Part shown: positions 31,374 to 39,957 of the stretch, one piece after another
How positions within the stretch are numbered: position 1 is the stretch's first letter
Layout: each line of letters starts with the position of its first letter
From: an uncultured Bacilli bacterium
Lineage (GTDB): Bacteria > Bacillota_I > Bacilli_A > RF39 > UBA660
Length of the DNA stretch: 64,000 bases
Reading direction: 5' to 3'
Assembly (NCBI GenBank): GCA_944373145.1
Contig: CALWAL010000006.1
Location: 49,129-113,128, forward strand
Notes under the pieces: model-generated
The model's input: the letters and a program-made list of their open reading frames with translations, nothing else
What the model was told of the DNA's origin: nothing
Database searches by the model: none
Position numbers and translations under genes: made by a program

Positions 31374-32909
31374 TTAATCATTTCGTTCTTTATCATAAGA
31401 AATGATTTTACCTGTTTTAGCATTTATTACATATTCATATTCATAATTTCTTGTTTCAAAATCTATCTCATAAACAAGAACGCCATTTTCAGTATCTAAT
31501 TCGCTTTCATATTCAAAATATTCTGTAACACCAGCGTGATTTAAAACAATCTCTTTAGCTTTAGTCTTTGAAATGGTAGATGTACTACTGTTTGATGACG
31601 AAGTACTGCTTGATGATGAATTATTGTTTGATGATGATGTAGAGTGTTTATAATCGTCATCATCTTCTTCAGCTTCAATATTTTCATAAAGAATATCTCC
31701 TGTTTTAGCATCAATAATATATTCATATTCCTTAGTTGATGTTTCAAAATCTACTTCATATACAGCATGACCATTTTCATATTCAAATTCAATATCATAA
31801 TCGTAGTAGTTCTTAACATTAGCTTTAGCTAAGGCAATTTCCTTTGCTTTAGCTGTACTTATATAATTACTGCTAGTATTATTTGTACCAGCATTTCCGA
31901 TTGCTGTATCCTTATCATCATAATCAGTATCTTTATCTTCTTTAATAACATCTCCAGTTGTCGCATTTATATCATAATCATATTCAATACCATTACTATA
32001 GAATTCTACTTCATATACCATAATACCATCTTCAAAATCCAATTGAATTTCTAAGCCACTAATATTGCTTTCTTTAATATTTGCTTGTTTTAAAGCAATT
32101 TCCTTAGCTTTATCACGGCCAATATAATTAGCTTCACTAGCTGTGCCAGATGTTGTAATATCCTGTACATTATTTTTGTTTGAAGTTGCTAATAAATTTA
32201 AATCAGTAGTTGAAAGTCCTACTAAATCTTCAAAAGTATACATTGGGTTAGCTGCTAAAATTTTATTAATTAATTCAGCCTTACCAACCGTAATACCATA
32301 TTCATTAGCTAATTTTTCTAAATCGCTATTAGAAGTCAAAGTTTGACTAATAACAGAGCCATTAACACTAGTAGAAGCAAAATATGCATCAATGTCATTA
32401 GCTAAACGTTCTTGAATTTCTTTATTACGAGTATCATCAGCTCCTAATACCGTTACTAGAATTGAGTTCTTAGCTTCATCAATATATCCATTTTTAAACA
32501 TTGAGCCAAGTAACGCATTAGTAGCTACATCTAAATCCAAACCTTTTAATTCCATATCTCCAATAACAACTTCAGCATCTTTGTTATTAGCATTTACTTC
32601 AATAATCTTTTCGTTTTCATCAACTTTAATTTCAATACTTGGGTTGACATCTAATATAATAGTTGCTAAAAATTGAGCTGCTTTATCTTGATTAAAATAA
32701 TTAAAGCCAAATATTCCTGCAATTAACAAGATAACAGCCGCAAATGATAATGATACCCCCCATACTTTTGCTTTATTGCTTTTTGGTTTTTCCATTTCTA
32801 TTATCACTCCTTTTTTCTTTTCAATTTTTGAGATGACAGAATCAAAATTTGAAGAAATTAAGCTTTCAAATTCATTACCTATTTTTTTCTTAATATCTTT
32901 TTTCTTCAT
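31374..32909 (-). CDS. RsgI-like anti-sigma factor with three PepSY domains
   Basis: A 511-residue protein. The short cytosolic N-terminus (about 1-48) would bind the sigma factor; one membrane segment spans about 50-70. Outside, ATIILDVNPSIEIKVDENEKIIEVNANN matches the RsgI periplasmic segment, then an extended region (about 110-245), then three PepSY-like repeats (about 255-325, 345-415, 445-508). Each repeat has KAKEIxLxxAxV, a VYEVEF/VYEVDF/VYEIDF strand and DAKTGDI. A Ser/Asn linker separates repeats 2 and 3. The ATG is one base after the sigma gene's stop and uses AGGAGG inside it. PepSY domains bind or inhibit peptidases, so it may sense cell-wall proteins. Confidence 0.85.
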   Translation of the reverse strand: MKKKDIKKKIGNEFESLISSNFDSVISKIEKKKGVIIEMEKPKSNKAKVWGVSLSFAAVILLIAGIFGFNYFNQDKAAQFLATIILDVNPSIEIKVDENEKIIEVNANNKDAEVVIGDMELKGLDLDVATNALLGSMFKNGYIDEAKNSILVTVLGADDTRNKEIQERLANDIDAYFASTSVNGSVISQTLTSNSDLEKLANEYGITVGKAELINKILAANPMYTFEDLVGLSTTDLNLLATSNKNNVQDITTSGTASEANYIGRDKAKEIALKQANIKESNISGLEIQLDFEDGIMVYEVEFYSNGIEYDYDINATTGDVIKEDKDTDYDDKDTAIGNAGTNNTSSNYISTAKAKEIALAKANVKNYYDYDIEFEYENGHAVYEVDFETSTKEYEYIIDAKTGDILYENIEAEEDDDDYKHSTSSSNNNSSSSSTSSSNSSTSTISKTKAKEIVLNHAGVTEYFEYESELDTENGVLVYEIDFETRNYEYEYVINAKTGKIISYDKERND

Positions 32910-32910
32910 G

Positions 32911-33459
32911 TTACACCTCCTTATATTTGGCGCGAAGTTTTTTCATCGCTCTATGATACTTTGAAAGAACAGTTGTTAAATTTAGTTCTAATAATTCAGC
33001 TATTTCTCGATATTTAAATCCTTCAATTGAACTCAAAATAATGATTTTTTTCTCTTGATCTGTTAAATCTTCTAAAATAGTCCGTGCTAAAACATAATTA
33101 TGATTACTATTTAATGATGATGCAGCAATTGTATGTTCTATATCATCAATATTAGTTTCTTTATGTTTTTTCTTTTTATTAAGTTTATTCAAGCATAAAT
33201 TCTTAGTTATTTTCAATATCCACGCTAAAGGTTTATTCCTAGGATTATACATTGATGCATACTTATATATGTTAACGTATGTATCTTGCATTATATCTTC
33301 AGCATCAGTTACATTATTTAACATCGAAAAAGCATATCCATATACATAAGAACGAGTTTTATTATATAAAATTTCTAACGCTTCCTTGCTTCCACTTGCA
33401 ATATCAAGAATATAAATTTCATATGTTTCAACATCTGTATGATTAAAATTGTACATCAT
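32911..33459 (-). CDS. ECF-type RNA polymerase sigma factor
   Basis: A 182-residue sigma-70 family protein. Region 2: SGSKEALEILYNKTRSYVYGYAF, AEDIMQDTYVNIYKY, then NPRNKPLAWILKITKNLCLNKL. Region 4: LEDLTDQEKKIIILSSIEGFKYREIAELLELNLTTVLSKYHRAMKKLR over several helices. It is followed directly by its membrane anti-sigma factor. An extended -10 (TGG-TATAGT) about 65 bases upstream could be its promoter, but I cannot pick out an ECF-type -35, so autoregulation is unproven. Confidence 0.92.
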   Translation of the reverse strand: MMYNFNHTDVETYEIYILDIASGSKEALEILYNKTRSYVYGYAFSMLNNVTDAEDIMQDTYVNIYKYASMYNPRNKPLAWILKITKNLCLNKLNKKKKHKETNIDDIEHTIAASSLNSNHNYVLARTILEDLTDQEKKIIILSSIEGFKYREIAELLELNLTTVLSKYHRAMKKLRAKYKEV

Positions 33460-33547
33460 CTTATCTGTCCTCTCATTATAATAACAATTTAAAATATCAT
33501 TTTATTGCACTAAAATTCATTTTTTTTACTATACCATAAAATTTATA

Positions 33548-33577
33548 AAAAAAACAGTTATTTTATCTTAACTGTCT
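33548..33577 (-). terminator. Terminator of the ATP-grasp/CapA operon
   Basis: ACAGTTA (33554-33560)/TAACTGT (33569-33575) with 8-base loop, and seven T on the minus strand; the last gene's stop lies in the stem. It closes the five-gene operon. Confidence 0.8.
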
Positions 33578-34709
33578 TTTTACGTTTATATTTTTCTTTA
33601 TCTGGTACATTTTTCCAATCAATTAATTCTTCTAATTCTTTTTTTATTCCTTTATTTAGTGGCATCTGTTGTCCTACAAACATTGTTTTTCCATTACCTT
33701 CAACAACAACCCAACCTCGCGTTGTATGAGCAAGATCCCAACCTACGTAACGAGCACTAGGATTTTCTTTGACTAACTTAGATGCTAATTTCTTTACTTC
33801 TTCCCAATCTGGTAATCGAAAACCTTTAATTTTAGTTTTCGTATTTGGATGTTTTTTATAAGTATTTAACTTTTCATCCATGCCATCACTAATAATAATG
33901 CCTGTTTCTGCATCAATTGAAGCCAAAATTCCTCCGGCTCCTCCATTATCTACAAAAGATTCATTTTGGCCAATTTTTAAGAAAGGATAATGAATAATTA
34001 TCGTACCATCATTCTTCATAAACGGTATTACTCTAATTGTATTCACGCTCTCTGGGTGAAGTTCAGCCATAATATGACTTTGCTTTATTTTCTCCTCTAA
34101 AATAAATTTTTGGTGTTCTTTTAATAAGTCATTAAATAATACTTTTAAATCCATTCCTTTAGTATTCAACAATTCAATTCCCTTACCTAAAGAAGCATCA
34201 ACTGGTTTTTTAACAACAACTTTGTACTTATTACAAAAATTTTCAAATTTTTCAAAATCATTAGCAGAATTAATAAATATCAAATCACGCTTATAATATT
34301 TTTTATATAGTAAATATGTTTCATATTTATCTGTAAATCGATGATAAAAATCATCTTGATTCAAATATAGCAAATATCTATGCCTATACTTATTACAAAT
34401 AAAATTACTTCTTTCGCGATGTTTTTTTTCCATAAATCTAAACATAAAATATTCTGCATATGTAGCTCCATAAATATGTTTTGAATAAATCATATCTTTT
34501 ATACATTTCTCAATTTCTTTTGGAGTATGATTTTTATAATAAATATCTATTGTCTTTAATATTCTATCTTTATGTCTTGGATAATAACGTTCGTATAAAA
34601 TATTAGAATACCATTTTTTAGCTAAAACATTATTATATGAATGTCTTCGCAAAAATTTATTTCTCTTTATTTTTATTTTTTTCAATAATCTTCTCAATTT
34701 TTTTTTCAT
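33558..34709 (-). CDS. ATP-grasp protein, sugar-transfer-associated type (gene 5 of operon)
   Basis: A 383-residue protein with a very basic N-terminus (KKKLRRLLKKIKIKRNKF). The ATP-grasp core shows VVVKKPVDASLGKGIELL (nucleotide-binding Lys and Gly-rich loop), FILEEKIKQS, SVNTIRVIPF, FVDNGGAGGILASID, HPNTKTKIKGFRLPDWEEV, and the metal-binding end VGWDLAHTTRGWVVVEGNGK. Enzymes of this fold join a carboxylate to an amine via an acyl-phosphate. The family occurs in surface polysaccharide loci; the substrate is unknown. TTGGAG precedes the ATG, 14 bases after the previous stop. It is the last gene and has no export signal, so it acts in the cytosol. Confidence 0.85.
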   Translation of the reverse strand: MKKKLRRLLKKIKIKRNKFLRRHSYNNVLAKKWYSNILYERYYPRHKDRILKTIDIYYKNHTPKEIEKCIKDMIYSKHIYGATYAEYFMFRFMEKKHRERSNFICNKYRHRYLLYLNQDDFYHRFTDKYETYLLYKKYYKRDLIFINSANDFEKFENFCNKYKVVVKKPVDASLGKGIELLNTKGMDLKVLFNDLLKEHQKFILEEKIKQSHIMAELHPESVNTIRVIPFMKNDGTIIIHYPFLKIGQNESFVDNGGAGGILASIDAETGIIISDGMDEKLNTYKKHPNTKTKIKGFRLPDWEEVKKLASKLVKENPSARYVGWDLAHTTRGWVVVEGNGKTMFVGQQMPLNKGIKKELEELIDWKNVPDKEKYKRKKTVKIK

Positions 34710-34723
34710 ATTTTCTCCAACAT

Positions 34724-35782
34724 TTATTTTTTGATTACTTTATGAGCTCTATAAAAATCTCCTAATCCGTTTTTTCTTTCACCGCCCCATAATTGCAATA
34801 TATTTACACCACTAGAAGTATTAGCTTCAATTATGCATAAACCATCATCAGTTAAAAGTATATCCCATGCAATAAAATATAAATATGGAAATTTATTTGC
34901 TAATGATAGCATTTCATTTTTTATGTTATCCCAATTAGGAACTTTTACACCCTTTATCTGACTGTCTGAATCTGGATGCTTATCATAATCAACGGTTTTT
35001 TGGATACACTTTGCTGATGTTAACACACCCGTTTTAATATCTATTTTAGCAGTTAAACCACCCCTACTACCATTATCAACAGGAATTGTTTCATGAGTTC
35101 CTATTCGTTGAACTGCTGAATATACTTCAAATTCATTAGTTTTGGGATTCCTTAGGGTTATCATTCTAATTGTGTTAGTTGTTTTATCATATAAAGTATT
35201 TAAAAACTTACTTTGTTTAATTCCTTCACATATATGATAATCATTTCTTTTAGACAAATATGTTAATAAATATTCCTCAGAAATCTCATCATCATCAAGA
35301 TAAAATCTTTTTTTGCAATATGAAATTTTTTGTACTCCAACACCTTTACCTAGATTATTAGGCTTAATAAAGACATTTTCACATATTTTAATTTTATTTA
35401 TAATGTCATCGTATGTTTTCACCTTATTATCTGCTGAAGAAAGTATTCCTTTTTGTTTAATAACAAATATTTCGGCAACTTTTACATATTGTTTCAACAA
35501 ATCTGTACAAACTAGCTTGTTATTTAAAATAAAATTATAAGGTTCATTAATATATCTTGACTTATACCAATCAAATTCTGATAAATATTCATGTCTATTT
35601 TTCATGTTTAGCTTATATAAAGCTACTTGATCAGGCATAAATCCACCTATAATAGCAAACCAAGTACTTTTTAAAATGTTAACTTTAAAGTGTCTCGGAC
35701 CAAATAATATTTTAACAACCCATATTATCGATAATTTAATAAAACGAGATATTTTATTATTTAAATTTTTTACAAATTTCAT
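34724..35782 (-). CDS. ATP-grasp protein, sugar-transfer-associated type (gene 4 of operon)
   Basis: A 352-residue paralogue. Core motifs: FIKPNNLGKGVGVQKI, YHICEGIKQSKFL, TTNTIRMITL, VDNGSRGGLTAKID, HPDSDSQIKGVKVPNWDNI and IAWDILLTDDGLCIIEANTSSG. The ending EANTSSG differs from the EGN of its sisters, and the enzyme is clearly diverged in the N-terminal third. It starts 3 bases after the CapA-like gene's stop, with GCAGGTGAAAT as ribosome site. The position next to CapA suggests that the two act on one product. Confidence 0.83.
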   Translation of the reverse strand: MKFVKNLNNKISRFIKLSIIWVVKILFGPRHFKVNILKSTWFAIIGGFMPDQVALYKLNMKNRHEYLSEFDWYKSRYINEPYNFILNNKLVCTDLLKQYVKVAEIFVIKQKGILSSADNKVKTYDDIINKIKICENVFIKPNNLGKGVGVQKISYCKKRFYLDDDEISEEYLLTYLSKRNDYHICEGIKQSKFLNTLYDKTTNTIRMITLRNPKTNEFEVYSAVQRIGTHETIPVDNGSRGGLTAKIDIKTGVLTSAKCIQKTVDYDKHPDSDSQIKGVKVPNWDNIKNEMLSLANKFPYLYFIAWDILLTDDGLCIIEANTSSGVNILQLWGGERKNGLGDFYRAHKVIKK

Positions 35783-35785
35783 ATT

Positions 35786-36970
35786 TCACCTGCTAAAAAT
35801 ACTAGCATATAAAGTATAAAAATGCTTCTTATAATCAGCTTTTATTAAACGTCTAAATATTCTTTTAAACCTTCTTAACAATCTATTTTGAAAATTTACA
35901 ACATTATTAACACCATCAAAGCTATGTTTTTCAACTAACTTATCAAAAGCCATATAATTATCGCAAGTTGTTTTACCAATATATAATTCTTTAACCGAAT
36001 AAAGTTTACGATATCGAGCTAATTCTTTTTTATTAGCTTTAATTTGTTTAAATCTTTTAGCTTCTTGTTTCCATTTTTTACCATAACCTACATTAATGTT
36101 TTGGAAATACTCGCATGATTTTTCAACAACTAGCTTATCTTTTTTACGGTCACAATATAAATTTAAATTATCAAAAGTATAACTATCCTTAGTAAAGTTA
36201 ATACGAATTAATTCTCCATATTCAGTCCCTCTTTGTGCACGCTGATAATCTGTATCAAAAATAAAATTTCCTAAAGAATAAAATATCATCTTATTTCCTA
36301 CTTTCTCATATCCTTGGACAGTATGAGGATGGTGAGCAACTACAATATTAGCTCCCCATTTCAATATTTTTTTCAGTTTGCGACGTGTATACGGCATGGG
36401 AACATTAATAAACTCATCTCCACCATGATAAACAACTACAACCCAGTCAGCTATTTTTTTCAATTCCTTTATCTTATTCTTTATAGTTTTCTTATGTCTA
36501 TCATGTGCTGTGCCAGCTTCATTTTTAGTAGCAATTAAATTATTTTTATATTGAAAAGCAACTATTCCTACTTTAATATCATCTCCTAAAATAATGTATT
36601 GAGTTGCTTCATCAATATTTTTGCCAGCTCCTATTCCTTTGATTTTTCGTTCATCTAAATTATTTAAAGTATCAATTAGTCCTTTGCGTCCAAAATCCAT
36701 CATATGGTTATTGGCTAAATTAAGAATAGGATTTTTAAAATTATCTTTTACATAATTTAATGCATCGGCTTTACTTTTGTGTGATAAAGAAGCTTTATCT
36801 GTTTTCAAACTGTCTGTTACAGGAGATTCAAAATTAATAATATTATAATCACACTTGTTTAAAAAATCATATATTTTTTTATCAACAAATTTAGGAGTTT
36901 TATATTTTTCTTTTGTATATTCACTAAATGCCATATCACCTGTAAATCCTATAGCAATATTTTTACTCAT
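35786..36970 (-). CDS. CapA-like (poly-gamma-glutamate synthesis type) metallophosphatase-fold protein (gene 3)
   Basis: A 394-residue protein of the PGA_cap family. Visible motifs: IAIGFTGDMAFS (GD), FESPVTD, ILNLANNHMMDFG (ANNH), VVVYHGGDEF (HGGxE), VVAHHPHTVQGYE (HPH) and FYSLGNFIFD. It has no membrane anchor or signal peptide, unlike B. subtilis CapA. A C-terminal basic extension of about 130 residues is unique. ATG 36970 (GAAGGTGAAGCGG before it) is preferred over GTG 36979; either overlaps the end of the upstream ATP-grasp gene. CapA-family proteins take part in making or exporting poly-gamma-glutamate, but the biochemical step is not settled. Confidence 0.87.
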   Translation of the reverse strand: MSKNIAIGFTGDMAFSEYTKEKYKTPKFVDKKIYDFLNKCDYNIINFESPVTDSLKTDKASLSHKSKADALNYVKDNFKNPILNLANNHMMDFGRKGLIDTLNNLDERKIKGIGAGKNIDEATQYIILGDDIKVGIVAFQYKNNLIATKNEAGTAHDRHKKTIKNKIKELKKIADWVVVVYHGGDEFINVPMPYTRRKLKKILKWGANIVVAHHPHTVQGYEKVGNKMIFYSLGNFIFDTDYQRAQRGTEYGELIRINFTKDSYTFDNLNLYCDRKKDKLVVEKSCEYFQNINVGYGKKWKQEAKRFKQIKANKKELARYRKLYSVKELYIGKTTCDNYMAFDKLVEKHSFDGVNNVVNFQNRLLRRFKRIFRRLIKADYKKHFYTLYASIFSR

Positions 36971-38069
36971 CCGCTTCACCTTCTTCCAATTTCAATTTTT
37001 GCACTAAATTATACATGTTATCATAATATTTTCTATAACCCTTCTTAGTAAACGTCTGAATCGTTACTGATTGAGGTCTAGCATTTCCTTCAACCAAAAC
37101 CCAACCATTATCAGTAAGAGCTAAGTCCCAACCGACACAATGCATATCAGCAATTTCACCAGCTAATTCTTTTACAAATTCAATTAATTCATTCCACTTA
37201 GGTATTTGAAAACCTTTAAATTGGATTTTTGAGTCAGGATGCACTTTTACTTTTGAGCCTTTCCAATCAACACCGTCACTAATAATCTTACCGGTATTTT
37301 CATCAATTCTCGCACCAACACCTAAAGCTCCCATATTATCAACTTCGTGATCACCTTGTCCAGTCCTTAAAAAAGTCCATAAAATAGATATATCTCCCTT
37401 ATATTGAAAAGTTACTACTCTAACAGTATTTACAGACTTTTCATGAAAACATCCTAAAGATTTAGATTGTTTAATCAGTCCCTCTGCTACATAAGGAATT
37501 TTAGGAGAAGTATATTCAAATAACTCATCAGTTGATTTAAATTTCTTAACATCTATAATTTCGATTCCATCACCACTATGTCCGCTTAATGGTTTTAAGA
37601 TAAATCTCTCAACATTTTTAGCAAATTCTGCAAAATCTTTTTTATTTGATTTATCAGAAACACAAACCATTTCTCTCTTATAATATTTTTTAAATATTTC
37701 ATAAGATAAATTTTTATTATCTAATATTTTTCTGAATTTTCTATCATTAATGCCAGAATAGTAACCATCAGTTAATTGCCGAGTCATAAATTCTTTTCTT
37801 TCTTTGTAACTAGCTTTTTCAAAATCATACAAATAATATTCGCTAGCTCTCAAGCTATAAATATATCTGTATACAAACAATTTTTTATATAATTTTTTAT
37901 AATCTTTTTTTGAAATATTCTTTGGTTCAAAAACTGACAAAGCATTTTTTACCTCGTCATCAATTTGCTCATATTTGTGCAACAATCTATAGGCCGGATT
38001 CAATAATAAGTACATTATTGAAATAGAACTATTATTTTTTTCATATATTTTTAATAAAGTTTTTTTCAT
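36963..38069 (-). CDS. ATP-grasp protein, sugar-transfer-associated type (gene 2 of operon)
   Basis: A 368-residue paralogue: FILKPLSGHSGDGIEII, YVAEGLIKQSKSLG, SVNTVRVVTF, HEVDNMGALGVGARID, HPDSKIQFKGFQIPKWNEL and HCVGWDLALTDNGWVLVEGNARPQ. All ATP-grasp motifs look intact. I start it at ATG 38069 (GAGATGG upstream); ATG 38084 has no ribosome site. Its end overlaps the start of the CapA-like gene, which points to coupled translation. The substrate is unknown. Confidence 0.84.
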   Translation of the reverse strand: MKKTLLKIYEKNNSSISIMYLLLNPAYRLLHKYEQIDDEVKNALSVFEPKNISKKDYKKLYKKLFVYRYIYSLRASEYYLYDFEKASYKERKEFMTRQLTDGYYSGINDRKFRKILDNKNLSYEIFKKYYKREMVCVSDKSNKKDFAEFAKNVERFILKPLSGHSGDGIEIIDVKKFKSTDELFEYTSPKIPYVAEGLIKQSKSLGCFHEKSVNTVRVVTFQYKGDISILWTFLRTGQGDHEVDNMGALGVGARIDENTGKIISDGVDWKGSKVKVHPDSKIQFKGFQIPKWNELIEFVKELAGEIADMHCVGWDLALTDNGWVLVEGNARPQSVTIQTFTKKGYRKYYDNMYNLVQKLKLEEGEADE

Positions 38070-38106
38070 TAAACCATCTCTCATTCTATTATATATAAAT
38101 ATAATT

Positions 38107-39366
38107 TTATTTTTGTTTTTTTAAATTAATTAACTCATCAATATATTTTTCATACCTATCTTTTTTTCCAACTTGATCGGCCGCTTGTGTAATATCAAAG
38201 TTTGGAAATGCATTTCCTTCGATAAATTCTATATGACCATCTTCGGCTATAGCAATATCCCAACCTATATGTCTTAACTCTTTTATTTCTAATGCTGCTT
38301 CACATACCGCTTTTTTGCACTCTTTAAAATTAGGAATTTTAAAGCCTTTAAATTTAACATTTGTATCAGGATGGTGACTAACTTTTACATGAGCTCGGTT
38401 TATAGCATCGCTAACTAACTTTCCTGTCTTTAAATCGATTACGGCTGAAACACCACCTGAATGAAAATTATCAACATCATTACCAGCTCTTCCAAATCTA
38501 GCGTTTCCAAGTGTTATAATTGGCTTACCGTCAGCGGGAACCAACGTATATAGTCTCAATGTATTAAGAGTACTGGCATTAAACTGTGCCATTTCTTTAT
38601 GTTGTTTAACAATTTCTTCACAAATATATTGATTTTTAACACATTCATGATATAAAGATTGCAAATCTTTTCCATCCGTTTCAATAATCTTAGCCGCTTG
38701 ACCTCCTGTACCTTCAATAGGCTTTGCAAAAAAGCGTGGGTGCTTCTTGATAAAACTTTTAAATTCTTCTAAGGAAGACTCTTCTGCAATAATCCAATCT
38801 CTTTGAATAAATTTTTTAAATTTTTTATTAAAATCGCCCTTATTTTTACAATAATGTGTATATCTTCGATCATTACAAGCTCTATATATTTCTTTTTTAT
38901 ATCCTTTATTTAAATACTTTTTCAAATCTTTAGTTTTTTTGTTAAAAACTTCATAATCAAAATAATCATCATAATCAAAGCCCATGTTATCAAAATAATA
39001 ATACCACTCTATTAACATTTTTAATAACTCTAAATCTTTCTTATTGTTAATAGACTCTTGACTATAATATTTTCTCTTAAATCTTCTTAAATATTGTTTT
39101 ATTTCCAAAATCTCATCATAGTTATATTTTTTTCTTTTTCCATTTTTTATTATCTCATTTTTATTCTTTAATTTATTAATTAATTTAGTTTCAGTAATCG
39201 GAACACTTTTTATATCCTCAAATTTAGTAGGAACTTTTATTTTTATAAAGCGGCAAATCTCGCTAATTGATAAAATTGGTTTACCATTATATACATTCCA
39301 AGTTTTATGTGAGTAAAATTTTTTAATTTTCCCTTTTATCCATTTTTTCAATTTTCTTACATTCAT
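38107..39366 (-). CDS. ATP-grasp protein, sugar-transfer-associated type (gene 1 of operon)
   Basis: A 419-residue paralogue with the longest N-terminal extension (about 170 residues, lysine-rich, including IEWYYYFDNMGFDYDDYFDY). Core: FFAKPIEGTGGQAAKII, YICEEIVKQHKEM, TLNTLRLYTL, VDNFHSGGVSAVID, HPDTNVKFKGFKIPNFKEC and HIGWDIAIAEDGHIEFIEGNAFP. ATG 39366 is preferred; ATG 39378 directly abuts AGGAG. It is the first gene behind the T-box leader. It may be the committing ligase of the pathway. Confidence 0.83.
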   Translation of the reverse strand: MNVRKLKKWIKGKIKKFYSHKTWNVYNGKPILSISEICRFIKIKVPTKFEDIKSVPITETKLINKLKNKNEIIKNGKRKKYNYDEILEIKQYLRRFKRKYYSQESINNKKDLELLKMLIEWYYYFDNMGFDYDDYFDYEVFNKKTKDLKKYLNKGYKKEIYRACNDRRYTHYCKNKGDFNKKFKKFIQRDWIIAEESSLEEFKSFIKKHPRFFAKPIEGTGGQAAKIIETDGKDLQSLYHECVKNQYICEEIVKQHKEMAQFNASTLNTLRLYTLVPADGKPIITLGNARFGRAGNDVDNFHSGGVSAVIDLKTGKLVSDAINRAHVKVSHHPDTNVKFKGFKIPNFKECKKAVCEAALEIKELRHIGWDIAIAEDGHIEFIEGNAFPNFDITQAADQVGKKDRYEKYIDELINLKKQK

Positions 39367-39414
39367 CTTCTTTCTCATCTCCTATAAATTACAATTTTTT
39401 CACATATACTTTAT

Positions 39415-39423
39415 ATTATATCA
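39415..39423 (-). promoter_or_regulatory. Possible internal promoter of the ATP-grasp operon
   Basis: An extended -10, TGA-TATAAT on the minus strand, lies between the T-box terminator and gene 1. No good -35 is seen. If active, it would allow some expression that is independent of the T-box. Confidence 0.4.
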
Positions 39424-39479
39424 CACAATTACTATCTTAAAATATTTAAATTATCTTATTTTTTCATTCATTATAAGCA

Positions 39480-39707
39480 AAAAAAGATTCACCCATAAGG
39501 ACGAATCTTTCGCGGTACCACCTTAATTATAAAGTCTATTAACTCTATATCTCTATATCTTAACGCGATTGACGTAATAACTTAATACATTATTCTGCTC
39601 CCAAGCTTCCTTCAAACTACTCAATTATCAATTTTCACCAAACATTGACTCTCTATAAATTAAAATAGTTTTACTCTTCTTTTTCATTGCATTTTATACC
39701 TAAATAC
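39480..39707 (-). promoter_or_regulatory. T-box leader (transcription attenuator), probably tRNA-Glu specific
   Basis: Minus-strand leader. The canonical T-box AAGGTGGTACCGCG is at 39524-39511. A 12-bp terminator stem (39510-39483, AAAGATTC...GAATCTTT) with T run follows, and its CGTCCTT arm can instead pair with AAGG to form the antiterminator. Stem I features: AGAGAG, TTGGTGAAAA apical motifs, AGTA (39675-39672) opposite GAA (39613-39611), and GGGAGC. The specifier loop reads GAAGGAAG; by the GAA-N-codon-purine pattern the codon is GAA (Glu), with GGA (Gly) one base earlier. The acceptor-pairing base is T (TGGT), which needs discriminator A, as in tRNA-Glu of related bacteria and not tRNA-Gly (U). 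Confidence 0.88.
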
Positions 39708-39713
39708 ACAATC

Positions 39714-39742
39714 AATATAACACTTTTTAAGATGTTTGTAAA
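39714..39742 (-). promoter_or_regulatory. Promoter of the T-box leader
   Basis: TTTACA (39742-39737), a 17-base spacer and TATATT (39719-39714) on the minus strand, giving a start near 39707, about 95 bases before the specifier. Confidence 0.65.
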
Positions 39743-39866
39743 GATTATCATTTAACATTATGTGCAACCTTAAACATTTTATGAATTAATAATCTCAATA
39801 GTAAATATTTTTTTCTAAACAAATATTGTTATCAACTTTTCAAAGTTAGCTTAATATCTTTATTTT

Positions 39867-39957
39867 TTAAAAAAACTTGAGTACAAAACTCAAGTAAATT
39901 TTTAACCTGGTGCGTGAGATAACCACGTTTAGAAATCGCAATTGAGGTCAATTTCTA
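39867..39957 (-). ncRNA. Candidate structured small RNA (about 90 nt), unassigned
   Basis: An extended -10 (TGG-TATACT, 39971-39963) leads into a compact minus-strand RNA. P1 is an 8-bp stem TTAGAAAT/ATTTCTAA (39958-39951 with 39936-39929). P2 is CGTG/CACG (39927-39924 with 39916-39913). The P1 loop has GACCT, which can pair with AGGTT (39908-39904) downstream, giving a pseudoknot. The end is a terminator, ACTTGAG/CTCAAGT plus seven T (39895-39867). There is no frame with a ribosome site. It lies upstream of the T-box promoter on the same strand. I do not recognise the family; it could be a regulatory RNA or an orphan riboswitch. Confidence 0.5.
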
